The notes under the pieces: model-generated
Seen by the model: the letters and a program-made list of their open reading frames with translations, nothing else
The model's database searches: none
Told to the model about the DNA's origin: nothing
Virus record (IMG/VR): IMGVR_UViG_3300030107_003067
Coordinates: 1 to 37,961 of that record
DNA: 37,961 nucleotides
DNA from: a virus
Reading direction: 5' to 3' (one strand)
Position numbers and translations under genes: made by a program
Part shown: one piece after another, positions 23,640-28,974 of the stretch
How positions within the stretch are numbered: the first letter of the stretch is position 1
How the letters are laid out: the number at the start of each line of letters is the position of its first letter

Positions 23640-23985
23640 TAAAGCCTTGTTTTTAAAGCACTTAGACCAAACTTATGCAAACTTCTATCAAACTTCTATC
23701 AAACTTCTACACTCTAAGTCTTTGTTTCTAAAGCACTTAGCAAACTTCTACATACTTCTACATACCCCTTGGGATTTCGCTGACGAAGGGGTATTTTTAT
23801 ATATATATATATTTTATATATATTATTTTCCCTTTCTGTTTGCGCGGTGGCCTGGGGGGTGTAGAAGTTTGTAGAAGTTTCTAAACCTTTGTTTTTAAAG
23901 GGTTTAGGTTGTGGAAGTTTGTAGAAGTTTGTGCATAAGTTTGACCTAAACCCAATAAAAACAATCACTTAAGGCGTAGAAGTAT
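23640..23985. repeat. Inverted iteron island around an A/T core, candidate replication origin
   Basis: No gene is credible in 23492-24004. Left arm: CAAACTTCTA at 23678, 23689, 23700 and 23741, plus a variant at 23751. Right arm: the same motif inverted (GTAGAAGTTT) at 23861, 23871 and 23921, variant at 23911, partial copy at 23976. Between the arms is 38 bp of only A and T (23792-23829). Three same-sense segments around CTTTGTTTTTAAAG (23644, 23719, 23886) occur, and the latter two form hairpins with different but compensating bases in the outer stem (CTAAGT/ACTTAG versus CTAAAC/GTTTAG). Iterons flanking an easily melted core are the usual design of an origin. Origin function is inferred. 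Confidence 0.5.
23762..23798 (+). terminator. Intrinsic terminator-like hairpin at the iteron centre
   Basis: ATACCCCTT pairs with AAGGGGTAT (9 bp, 15-nt loop) and is followed by TTTT and an A/T run. It reads as a + strand terminator. It stands directly before the A/T core, so it may instead be part of the origin structure. Confidence 0.45.
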
Positions 23986-24004
23986 GTTTGTCACTTTCTT
24001 ACTT

Positions 24005-24223
24005 TTATTTTCGTAATATCCCGACCCAACTTTCTGGGTTTAAAGCTCCTCTTGACGGTTTAGCCATAGATGCGTTTTCTCGCCAGTCTACAGCTATTTT
24101 TATGTTTATTTCTTCGTTTAAAGCATAATCTCCTAAACGCTCTAAGGCACTTGAATTTAAACCAAATTGATCTTTCTTTACGAGATATTTAGCGACTCTT
24201 GCGCTTTCTTTTTTGTTGCTCAT
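24005..24223 (-). CDS. Small basic hypothetical protein
   Basis: 72 residues, basic N-terminus (MSNKKESARVAKYLVKKDQF), then a helical segment and an Ala/Ser/Trp-containing end (ENASMAKPSRGALNPESW). Ribosome site AAAGGAAATATATAATTAA. Last gene before the iteron island. Not recognised. Confidence 0.6.
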   Translation of the reverse strand: MSNKKESARVAKYLVKKDQFGLNSSALERLGDYALNEEINIKIAVDWRENASMAKPSRGALNPESWVGILRK

Positions 24224-24227
24224 TTAA

Positions 24228-24452
24228 TTATATATTTCCTTTTTCTAATTCTATCTGTATTTTATCTGTTAATTCGTTTACTCTATCTATACTAAATGTG
24301 CTATCTATAGCGTAACGGTTGACTCCATTTATATAAATTCTATCAATCACTATTTCTGATGGGAAGCCTGGATCGTCCCAAGTTTCTTTTTGTCCAGGTT
24401 CAATATGGTATTCTACATCAAAACCAAATATTGTCGCTTCTTTATAAGTCAT
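24228..24452 (-). CDS. Small acidic hypothetical protein with terminator in its leader
   Basis: 74 residues. YKEATIFGFDVEYHIEPGQK and SEIVIDRIYINGVNRYAID suggest beta strands, followed by an acidic helix. An intrinsic terminator ends 17 nt before its ATG, and its 16-nt leader (GGACAAAACAAAATGA on the minus strand, including the ATG) is identical to that of the 24516 gene. No Shine-Dalgarno is evident. Not recognised. Confidence 0.6.
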   Translation of the reverse strand: MTYKEATIFGFDVEYHIEPGQKETWDDPGFPSEIVIDRIYINGVNRYAIDSTFSIDRVNELTDKIQIELEKGNI

Positions 24453-24468
24453 TTTGTTTTGTCCATAT

Positions 24469-24508
24469 AAAAAAGGTAGAGCATAGGACGTTTTGCCTAT
24501 ACTCTACC
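24469..24508 (-). terminator. Intrinsic terminator in the leader of the 24228 gene
   Basis: Stem GGTAGAG-C-ATAGG with CCTAT-A-CTCTACC (24475-24508) followed on the minus strand by six T residues (24474-24469). The T-tract is 17 nt from the next ATG. Confidence 0.8.
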
Positions 24509-24515
24509 TTGTAGT

Positions 24516-24713
24516 TTATTTTACTTTTACAATTATGCCATTTTTCATGGTCACTGTCGCAAACCATTTTCGGTTATATGGCGAAGGCCCAACTCCGGTA
24601 ATATCGCCGTCTTTTGTGTATTCTGGGCCAAATACGCTTGTTTCTGTGTATTTAAGCCTTTCGCCGATACTTTCTTTTAGTGCTTTCTTCGTTTTGTAGC
24701 TTAAGCCTATCAT
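24516..24713 (-). CDS. Small basic hypothetical protein with terminator in its leader
   Basis: 65 residues, basic. SYKTKKALKESIGERLKYTE is helical, then VGPSPYNRKWFATVTMKNG suggests a beta hairpin. It has the same 16-nt leader as the 24228 gene and is likewise preceded by a terminator within 20 nt. Not recognised. The repeated terminator-leader-gene cassette suggests shared regulation. Confidence 0.65.
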   Translation of the reverse strand: MIGLSYKTKKALKESIGERLKYTETSVFGPEYTKDGDITGVGPSPYNRKWFATVTMKNGIIVKVK

Positions 24714-24731
24714 TTTGTTTTGTCCTTATGT

Positions 24732-24762
24732 AAAAAAAGGTAGTGGGATTGCTCCCACTACC
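24732..24762 (-). terminator. Intrinsic terminator after the 24779 gene
   Basis: A perfect 10-bp stem (GGTAGTGGGA with TCCCACTACC, loop of 4) followed on the minus strand by seven T residues. The T-tract lies 19 nt from the ATG of the next gene. Confidence 0.85.
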
Positions 24763-24778
24763 CTTTAGACTTCTTAGA

Positions 24779-25210
24779 TTAGACGTTCAGTGCTGCGGCT
24801 TTCTTCGCTTCGCGCTCTATGTGTGCGTTGCGTAGTTCGTCGAACAAATCTACGTTTTGAGCCTTTAACTCGGTTAGGGTTTCGGCATCTCCCGCGCTGA
24901 GAGCCTTACGGAATGCGCTTTTAAATACTTTAATTTCTGGGTTGCTTGTCTCCCTTGCCGGATCTTTGACCACACTAATTGCGTGATTCAATCCGTTTTG
25001 AACTAAGTCTTTAAGAGATCCGTTTGCCTCGCCACCAACCGCTTCATACCATTCTTCGAGCAATGCGCTATAATCCACACTATCACTTGTGATACGGAGC
25101 TTAGGCCAGTCATAAGACGGTTTGCTCGCGTCTTGGCGGTTGACTGTGTGAAGACGGATCTGATAGCTCTCATGCTCTACTACTACTTCCAACTCTTCAT
25201 ATGCTGGCAT
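24779..25210 (-). CDS. Early hypothetical protein controlled by a pseudoknot leader (143 aa)
   Basis: 143 residues, acidic. The N-terminal 50 residues look beta-rich (YEELEVVVEHESYQIRLHTV). The C-terminal half is helical with a Lys/Ala/Glu pattern (ETLTELKAQNVDLFDELRNA, then AKKAAALNV). No family was recognised. It is the first gene of the leftward block to the left of the control region, and is bounded by its own promoter-like sequence and a strong terminator, so it is a single-gene unit. Its start codon lies inside a hairpin competing with a pseudoknot domain, so its expression is probably controlled at translation. Confidence 0.75.
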   Translation of the reverse strand: MPAYEELEVVVEHESYQIRLHTVNRQDASKPSYDWPKLRITSDSVDYSALLEEWYEAVGGEANGSLKDLVQNGLNHAISVVKDPARETSNPEIKVFKSAFRKALSAGDAETLTELKAQNVDLFDELRNAHIEREAKKAAALNV

Positions 25211-25292
25211 TTTATAAATGCCTTTCTACAGGGATTGAATTTGAACCCGTCAACATAGTCCCTGTATTGCTATGTTTGGGCTTTGGCATTTT
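25206..25292 (-). promoter_or_regulatory. Candidate riboregulator: H-type pseudoknot leader with competing start-codon hairpin
   Basis: Minus-strand RNA, 5' to 3'. AAAUGCC (25291-25285) can pair with GGCAUUU (25222-25216), closing a domain. Inside it, AACAUAG (25276-25270) pairs with CUAUGUU (25258-25252). The loop between those strands, UACAGGGA (25266-25259), pairs with UCCCUGUA (25234-25227), giving a pseudoknot with a CAA first loop. AGCCC with GGGUU can extend the first stem. GGCAUUU can alternatively pair with AAAUGCC at 25212-25206, which contains the AUG of the 24779-25210 gene, in a 7-bp hairpin with a 3-nt loop. The two pairings exclude each other, the hallmark of a switch. Seen directly; function inferred. 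Confidence 0.6.
25212..25289 (-). CDS. 25-codon upstream ORF (leader peptide) inside the pseudoknot
   Basis: MPKPKHSNTGTMLTG followed by SNSIPVERHL. The start has AAAAAGGAAAGAAA directly upstream, a good ribosome site. The stop is one base before the AUG of the 143-residue protein gene, an arrangement used for translational coupling. Ribosomes on it would unfold the pseudoknot. It may be the sensor part of the leader or may be incidental to the duplicated AAAATGCC sequence. Confidence 0.4.
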   Translation of the reverse strand: MPKPKHSNTGTMLTGSNSIPVERHL

Positions 25293-25326
25293 CTTTCCTT
25301 TTTAGTGTTTGAATTTCTTATACCTA

Positions 25327-25354
25327 AATATAATGAATATACACTTGAGCGCAA
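25327..25354 (-). promoter_or_regulatory. Weak sigma70-type promoter for the pseudoknot-led gene
   Basis: TTGCGC, 16-base spacer, TATATT on the minus strand. The -35 is poor but lies inside a small palindrome (ACTTGCGCTCAAGT). It would start RNA near 25320, about 30 bases before the upstream ORF. Confidence 0.45.
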
Positions 25355-25469
25355 GTCTTTTTTTGCTTTTTTTGAATATAAAATCATGCCAATGTGACAT
25401 AATTTGAAATGTTTTTTTGAGTTTTTTATGTAGTGCTATTTGGTATCACATACTGCACACTTGGGCCCC

Positions 25470-25498
25470 TTGACAACCATTTGGTAACAAGCTATATT
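25470..25498 (+). promoter_or_regulatory. Strong sigma70-type promoter with no ORF downstream
   Basis: TTGACA, 17-base spacer, TATATT. Transcription would start near 25506 and run through the palindromes, G-rich run and octamer array. The longest + strand ORF I find in 25506-25780 is only about nine codons, so it probably makes a non-coding RNA, perhaps a replication primer. Confidence 0.7.
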
Positions 25499-25541
25499 AA
25501 GTAGAGATTGAAAATACTATTATTTATACCGCGCAATACCT

Positions 25542-25725
25542 CATAATATCACATAATATCACGGTTTTAAGCACAATATGTAGTAGTTTAGCAAGAATTG
25601 TGCCAATACTATATGTAGTATGCCAGCAAATACCGTGCCAATGCCATAAAATACTACTTAGTACTAAATAATGCAAAGTGGTACTACTTAGTACCACATA
25701 ATATTGTAAAGTGCAAAGTGGTACC
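25542..25725. repeat. Cluster of short repeats and palindromes in the control region
   Basis: It contains CATAATATCA twice in tandem (25542, 25552), ATACTATATGTAGTAT (25606-25621), the RTACTA-CT-TAGTAY palindrome at 25651-25664 (one mismatch) and 25681-25694 (perfect), and TGCAAAGTGGTAC twice (25672, 25712). TGCCAA-type repeats also occur. No ORF longer than a few codons. These look like protein-binding sites for replication or transcription control. Confidence 0.5.
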
Positions 25726-25731
25726 GCGTCT

Positions 25732-25770
25732 GGGGGGTGGGGTGGGGGGAAGAGTTGTAGGGTTGGGGGG
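25732..25770 (+). promoter_or_regulatory. G-quadruplex-type run
   Basis: Runs of 6, 4 and 6 G separated by single T, then GGG and a further run of 6 G, all on the + strand. In a roughly 37%-G+C genome this is striking. It could fold as a quadruplex in the RNA from the 25470 promoter or in single-stranded DNA. It lies 18 bases before the octamer array. Confidence 0.6.
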
Positions 25771-25787
25771 CGGAGCTAGTTAAACTG

Positions 25788-25843
25788 TAAAGCGGTAAAG
25801 CAGTAAAGTAATAAAGTAATAAAGCAATAAAGTAGTAAAGTAA
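25788..25843 (+). repeat. Seven tandem octamers TAAAGYRR (iteron-like)
   Basis: Seven exact-length 8-bp units, TAAAG followed by CGG, CAG, TAA, TAA, CAA, TAG, TAA, preceded by a degenerate TAAACTG. Tandem iterons next to a G-rich run and a strong promoter suggest an origin or a regulator-binding array. A minus-strand ORF through it (25780-25851) encodes an 8-residue hydrophobic period, but that follows from the repeat and it lacks a ribosome site. Confidence 0.65.
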
Positions 25844-25858
25844 TTGTACATAGAGGTA

Positions 25859-25879
25859 TTAGTTCACAGTTTGAATTAA
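25859..25879. promoter_or_regulatory. 21-bp palindromic site, copy D
   Basis: TTAGTTCA, five bases, then TGAATTAA; one mismatch in symmetry. It lies 15 bases from the octamer array and before the terminator of the 25950 gene. Member of the four-copy family. Confidence 0.55.
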
Positions 25880-25893
25880 TGAAGGACAGACAT

Positions 25894-25930
25894 AAAAAAA
25901 GACGGTAGGTGTCGTGATGACCACCCACCG
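25894..25930 (-). terminator. Intrinsic terminator of the 26445-25950 unit
   Basis: On the minus strand a 9-bp stem (CGGTGGGTG with CACCTACCG; one G-U) is followed by seven T residues. It ends the two-gene unit that starts from the 26528 promoter. Confidence 0.75.
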
Positions 25931-25949
25931 CCTCGAGCCTTGGAGGAGG

Positions 25950-26252
25950 CTATAGATAGTTAAGTATGATTTCTTTTATTTCTTCAGGCAGTTCTTTGTA
26001 TTTTACAGTCCAGTCTATATAGTCATTATCCTCCAAATGCTTAATTATCAAGATAGCTGTAGTATGTGCTAATGCGTTTTTTGTGTTACTTGATACTTCG
26101 CTGTAATCTGGCTTTTGTTCTGGAATGCAGTCAGGACATAACAAAGTCCCTGTTTGAGCGTATAGGGTGATGTTTTCACCCTGTTGGTATACGTCAATCT
26201 CATGCTCTAACCTACCGCAGTTAGAACACGAGATGTCTTTTGGGTATGTCAT
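25950..26252 (-). CDS. Small zinc-finger-type protein (two CxxC)
   Basis: 100 residues. Cys9-x2-Cys12 and Cys39-x2-Cys42 (ISCSNCGRLEHE and LLCPDCIPEQ) form a zinc ribbon, followed by a helical acidic half (NALAHTTAILIIKHLEDNDY). Such small early proteins often bind DNA or host proteins. It shares a promoter (26528) and terminator (25930) with the membrane microprotein upstream. Its start lacks a clear ribosome site, so it may be coupled to that gene. Family not identified. Confidence 0.7.
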   Translation of the reverse strand: MTYPKDISCSNCGRLEHEIDVYQQGENITLYAQTGTLLCPDCIPEQKPDYSEVSSNTKNALAHTTAILIIKHLEDNDYIDWTVKYKELPEEIKEIILNYL

Positions 26253-26295
26253 AGTATTTATGGGGAAGCCTATGGAAGCACTCCCCCATCCTTTC

Positions 26296-26445
26296 TTAGC
26301 TGTTTATGAGAAAAAGAATGATTGCGATTGGTAAGCCAATTCCTATTGTCAACTTTGTCTCGTCACTGACTCCCCAGCGATAGCGACCAGTGAATCGGCC
26401 TTTGGCATCTCTTACGTGATACCTTGTGATGATTCGATGCTTCAT
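26296..26445 (-). CDS. 49-residue basic membrane protein
   Basis: It begins MKHRIITRYHVRDAKGRFTG, a basic soluble half, and ends with one hydrophobic helix (KLTIGIGLPIAIILFLINS). Very good ribosome site (GGAGGAGTCAA). It is the first gene after the 26528 promoter, with about 50 bases of leader. The layout, a basic head on the cytoplasmic side and a C-terminal anchor, suits a small protein acting at the host membrane early in infection. Function unknown. Confidence 0.7.
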   Translation of the reverse strand: MKHRIITRYHVRDAKGRFTGRYRWGVSDETKLTIGIGLPIAIILFLINS

Positions 26446-26499
26446 TTGACTCCTCCAAGAGTTTATGTCGGTTTGGCTTCATTGCCTCCAACACTAATA

Positions 26500-26528
26500 A
26501 ATATACCGAATTGGCTCTGATATGTCAA
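26500..26528 (-). promoter_or_regulatory. Sigma70-type promoter for the 26445-25950 unit
   Basis: TTGACA (26528-26523), 17-base spacer, TATATT (26505-26500) on the minus strand; the same hexamers and spacing as the 25470 and 23587 promoters. Confidence 0.8.
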
Positions 26529-26597
26529 GACTTTTTTTATGTTTTTTTCATTTTTTTTCTGGCACGATTTTTGAATGTAGCAAGATTTATGCCATAT

Positions 26598-26647
26598 CTA
26601 CTTAGTACTACTTGGTAGGGGGCACTACCACTTGGTACTACTTGGTA
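26598..26647 (+). promoter_or_regulatory. Phased 10-bp repeats upstream of the late genes
   Basis: CTACTTAGTA (26598), CTACTTGGTA (26608), CCACTTGGTA (26628) and CTACTTGGTA (26638): four 10-mers, pairs of them exactly one helical turn apart, 50-100 bases before the first late gene. They are related to the palindromes at 25651, 25681 and 17141. This looks like an activator or repressor array for late transcription. No convincing -35/-10 pair was found here, so the late promoter may need a phage factor. Confidence 0.5.
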
Positions 26648-26699
26648 CCGCGCAGCACTTGAGCAGTACAATACAAAAATTTGAAATGTAGGGGTATGT

Positions 26700-27851
26700 A
26701 TGACGCAGCCTATTTATGACTTTACAGGTCGAGGTGAAGGTAGCAACGAAAGCAATAATAGACGTAGAATGAACAGAGAAGACTCTCGTTCTATGGCTGC
26801 TCTCGGTCCTATTGATCCTTATAATAATGAATACGTCATGCAACGCCAAAGAGCAAATACAGAAGCTCTTTACGAAGCTCTAGGTATGATATTTCCTGTA
26901 CACCCAGCATTAGGGGGTCAGCTGCAGGAAATTGGTAACATGATAATAGATGTAGCTTCAGGAAGTACAACTACAACAGCAAAAGATCGAGAGTTGTTTA
27001 GCGGTGAGTACGACCCTTCTGGCATGGATCGTATGGGAGGCCTTATAGGAACTTGGACGGGAAATGCCCTTGAAGACATAGGACAGGCTTTAGGTTTAAG
27101 AAATCAAGATTTAGCTAGAGTAGCGCGATCTTTTAAACAACTTCAAAATAACCCAGATGTGCAGAGTGCATTTCTTAGTCATTTAGGGCAAACGTTAAAA
27201 TCGCGTTATGGTGGAGATGAAGGGCCACTACAAGCTGCTGAAGATTTTGGGAGTATGGGAGCTTTTATGCCCGCAGGCAAAGCCACTAGTCTTTTAGCTA
27301 AACTTGCAGGTAAAGCTGAAGGTGTAACAACAAAGTATGCAAAACCTGTTACCGCTATAAGTAAGCAATCTATTATACCTCTTGGCGAACCTCCTGCTTC
27401 AGACGCTTTTCCTAAGTTTCGGCCAGGCAAAAATCCTTTAATGACTCCGAGTGATAAACAAGTTATTACAGAGCAAGACATTGGTGTGCGTCAAAGTATG
27501 CCTTTAGGTAATTGGGATCCTCCCGCAGATAGTGCAGAGTTTAAGGAATTTTTAGATGTAGATGAAATTGAAGGTGAAAGTTTTGAGTTTAAACCTTCAA
27601 CAAAAGTTGACTCAGACGTAAAGCCTAAAGATAAACCTGATGTAGAAACTGTAGATTTTGATTTAGATAAACCAATTGATCAAATGACAGATGATGAATT
27701 AGATCAAGCTATTAGAGATCTTAACAAAGCCTTAAACTCAAAACTTGACAAAAATACAACTGAACAGTATAATATGTCTTTGGAAGAACTTATTATAGAA
27801 CGTAGAAAAAGGCGTAAAGATAAAGGTAGTGGATCTTCGAGTATTGGGTAG
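26700..27851 (+). CDS. Hypothetical protein, probable virion-associated (383 aa)
   Basis: 383 residues. The N-terminal 40 are polar and basic, the middle (about 60-230) is Gly/Ala-rich with weakly hydrophobic helices, and the C-terminal 110 are highly acidic, ending in a basic RRKRRKDKGSG tail. FSGEY, then LKSRYGG and FGSMGAFMPAGKA, recall the FSGEY, LKQQYG and APFMG segments of the 6644 internal protein, hinting at a shared domain. First gene of the late block, upstream of TerS. Ribosome site AGGGGTATGT. An internal virion protein or a packaging accessory is possible. Not recognised. Confidence 0.6.
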   Translation: MTQPIYDFTGRGEGSNESNNRRRMNREDSRSMAALGPIDPYNNEYVMQRQRANTEALYEALGMIFPVHPALGGQLQEIGNMIIDVASGSTTTTAKDRELFSGEYDPSGMDRMGGLIGTWTGNALEDIGQALGLRNQDLARVARSFKQLQNNPDVQSAFLSHLGQTLKSRYGGDEGPLQAAEDFGSMGAFMPAGKATSLLAKLAGKAEGVTTKYAKPVTAISKQSIIPLGEPPASDAFPKFRPGKNPLMTPSDKQVITEQDIGVRQSMPLGNWDPPADSAEFKEFLDVDEIEGESFEFKPSTKVDSDVKPKDKPDVETVDFDLDKPIDQMTDDELDQAIRDLNKALNSKLDKNTTEQYNMSLEELIIERRKRRKDKGSGSSSIG

Positions 27852-27865
27852 CATTAAAATTTTAC

Positions 27866-27893
27866 TTGACTTAATTGCATTAAGGCTTATATT
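27866..27893 (+). promoter_or_regulatory. Sigma70-type promoter abutting the TerS start
   Basis: TTGACT, 16-base spacer, TATATT, and the -10 touches the ATG of the 27894 gene. RNA from it would start inside that gene and serve the terminase and head genes. The -10 equals that of the four other promoter candidates. Confidence 0.5.
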
Positions 27894-28382
27894 ATGGCAG
27901 GACTAGTAAATGATAGATCTTTAGATTCAGCTCGTATAGTAAGCATGTTAATATACGAAGGTAAAACAGCCGGCGAAATTGCAAAAAGTCTTAACACGAC
28001 AAGACCTAAAATTATTGAGCATTTAGAGTCTTCGCGTGTGCAAAAAATGATTGACGAAGCGCAAGAAAAACGACATGCTTTAGTAGCACATATACCTATA
28101 GCAAATTTTGCTACTCGGCTTAGTAGACTTGAACAGATTTATAAAGCTAACGAACAAATTGGAGATTTTGGCACTTGCCTAAAAACTTTATCTGCGGCAC
28201 GTGAAGAAACTAAGTTAGTTAGAGTAGAAACCAGAGATGATTCTAAGCCTCAATTTGTAGTAAATATTACAAGTTTTAAAGGTGTAGAAGATTCTACTAA
28301 TGCTATAGAGGTGGAAGAAGTTGTCGAACGAATTGCAGACCATAGTTCAGGCGATTCAGAACATAGACACGCCGAAACCTAA
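27894..28382 (+). CDS. Terminase small subunit
   Basis: 162 residues. A helix-turn-helix lies at about 21-45 (GKTAGEIAKSLNTTRPKIIE), then a helical oligomerisation part (NFATRLSRLEQIYKANEQIG) and an acidic C-terminal tail that could touch the large subunit. TerS recognises phage DNA and regulates TerL. Assignment rests on the HTH, the size and the position just before TerL. Ribosome signal is a weak AAGG at 8 nt. Confidence 0.65.
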   Translation: MAGLVNDRSLDSARIVSMLIYEGKTAGEIAKSLNTTRPKIIEHLESSRVQKMIDEAQEKRHALVAHIPIANFATRLSRLEQIYKANEQIGDFGTCLKTLSAAREETKLVRVETRDDSKPQFVVNITSFKGVEDSTNAIEVEEVVERIADHSSGDSEHRHAET

Positions 28383-28974
28383 ACATAATAAGCATCGTAA
28401 GCAAGTTCCGATTCCGCCCAAAGGCGATCCTTCTGATGGAGTTTCTGTAGATTTACATCCTGGAACTTTAAACAAAACTATAGATGCAGAACAAGAATGG
28501 AATTTTAATGCTTACAAAAGATTAGCATTTGTAGTATTTATGCAAGGGTTTAATAATATAATAAAACTGTTGTATAAATGGCAAGAATATGATTGGCTTC
28601 ACGAAACTTATAGACAAGTAAAATTAAAAAATATTTCGATAAAAGATGCTGCACAAACACACAATATAAAAATTTTAGAATTTAGAAATTTATATTACGA
28701 TTACGAAAAAGATTGGAAGAATGATCCTATAGAATGGATGATGTCTGTAGAAGCTCAACCGTATCTTGATATATTAAACATAGACCCAGAACTAGCTATT
28801 GAGTCAGCAAAAATTATAGCAAACGGTAAACGTAGTATAGGAATAGCAGAACCAGATATAGAATTATTAGTATTGCCTCAATATGATAATACTACCCGCA
28901 AACAACAAGCTATGGGTAGATTTTTGCAAACATCATTTGCGTCTGTGACTAAGAAAAATGCCGACACGCGGTAG
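28321..28974 (+). CDS. Hypothetical protein between TerS and TerL (TTG start)
   Basis: 217 residues from the TTG, chosen for the GGTGGAAGAAG ribosome site directly upstream. This start gives a 62-base overlap with TerS and a 17-base overlap with TerL. The N-terminus is basic and polar (TPKPKHNKHRKQVPIPPKGD), and the middle is helical with many aromatics (FNAYKRLAFVVFMQGFNNII), including a possible HTH (NISIKDAAQTHNIKILEFRN). It could be a second terminase-associated DNA-binding protein. Not recognised. Confidence 0.65.
   Translation: MSNELQTIVQAIQNIDTPKPKHNKHRKQVPIPPKGDPSDGVSVDLHPGTLNKTIDAEQEWNFNAYKRLAFVVFMQGFNNIIKLLYKWQEYDWLHETYRQVKLKNISIKDAAQTHNIKILEFRNLYYDYEKDWKNDPIEWMMSVEAQPYLDILNIDPELAIESAKIIANGKRSIGIAEPDIELLVLPQYDNTTRKQQAMGRFLQTSFASVTKKNADTR

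Noticed and set aside
23614-23968. ORFs of 84-86 codons on both strands in the iteron island
   Set aside because: They are translations of the repeats and the A/T core; no ribosome sites and low-complexity products.
25266-25289. Programmed -1 frameshift site (CCCAAAC before the pseudoknot)
   Set aside because: The heptamer is in the wrong phase relative to the upstream ORF, and no overlapping frame continues usefully.
25222-25292. tRNA or tmRNA remnant or attachment site, because GGGTTCAAATTC resembles a T-arm
   Set aside because: The T-stem cannot form (loop would be 12 nt), there is no acceptor or anticodon arm, and there is no integrase gene. The pseudoknot explains the pairing better.
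25780-25851. 23-codon hydrophobic minus-strand ORF across the octamer array
   Set aside because: The eight-residue period follows from an 8-bp repeat read in triplets, and no ribosome site precedes it; the repeat, not a peptide, is the likely feature.
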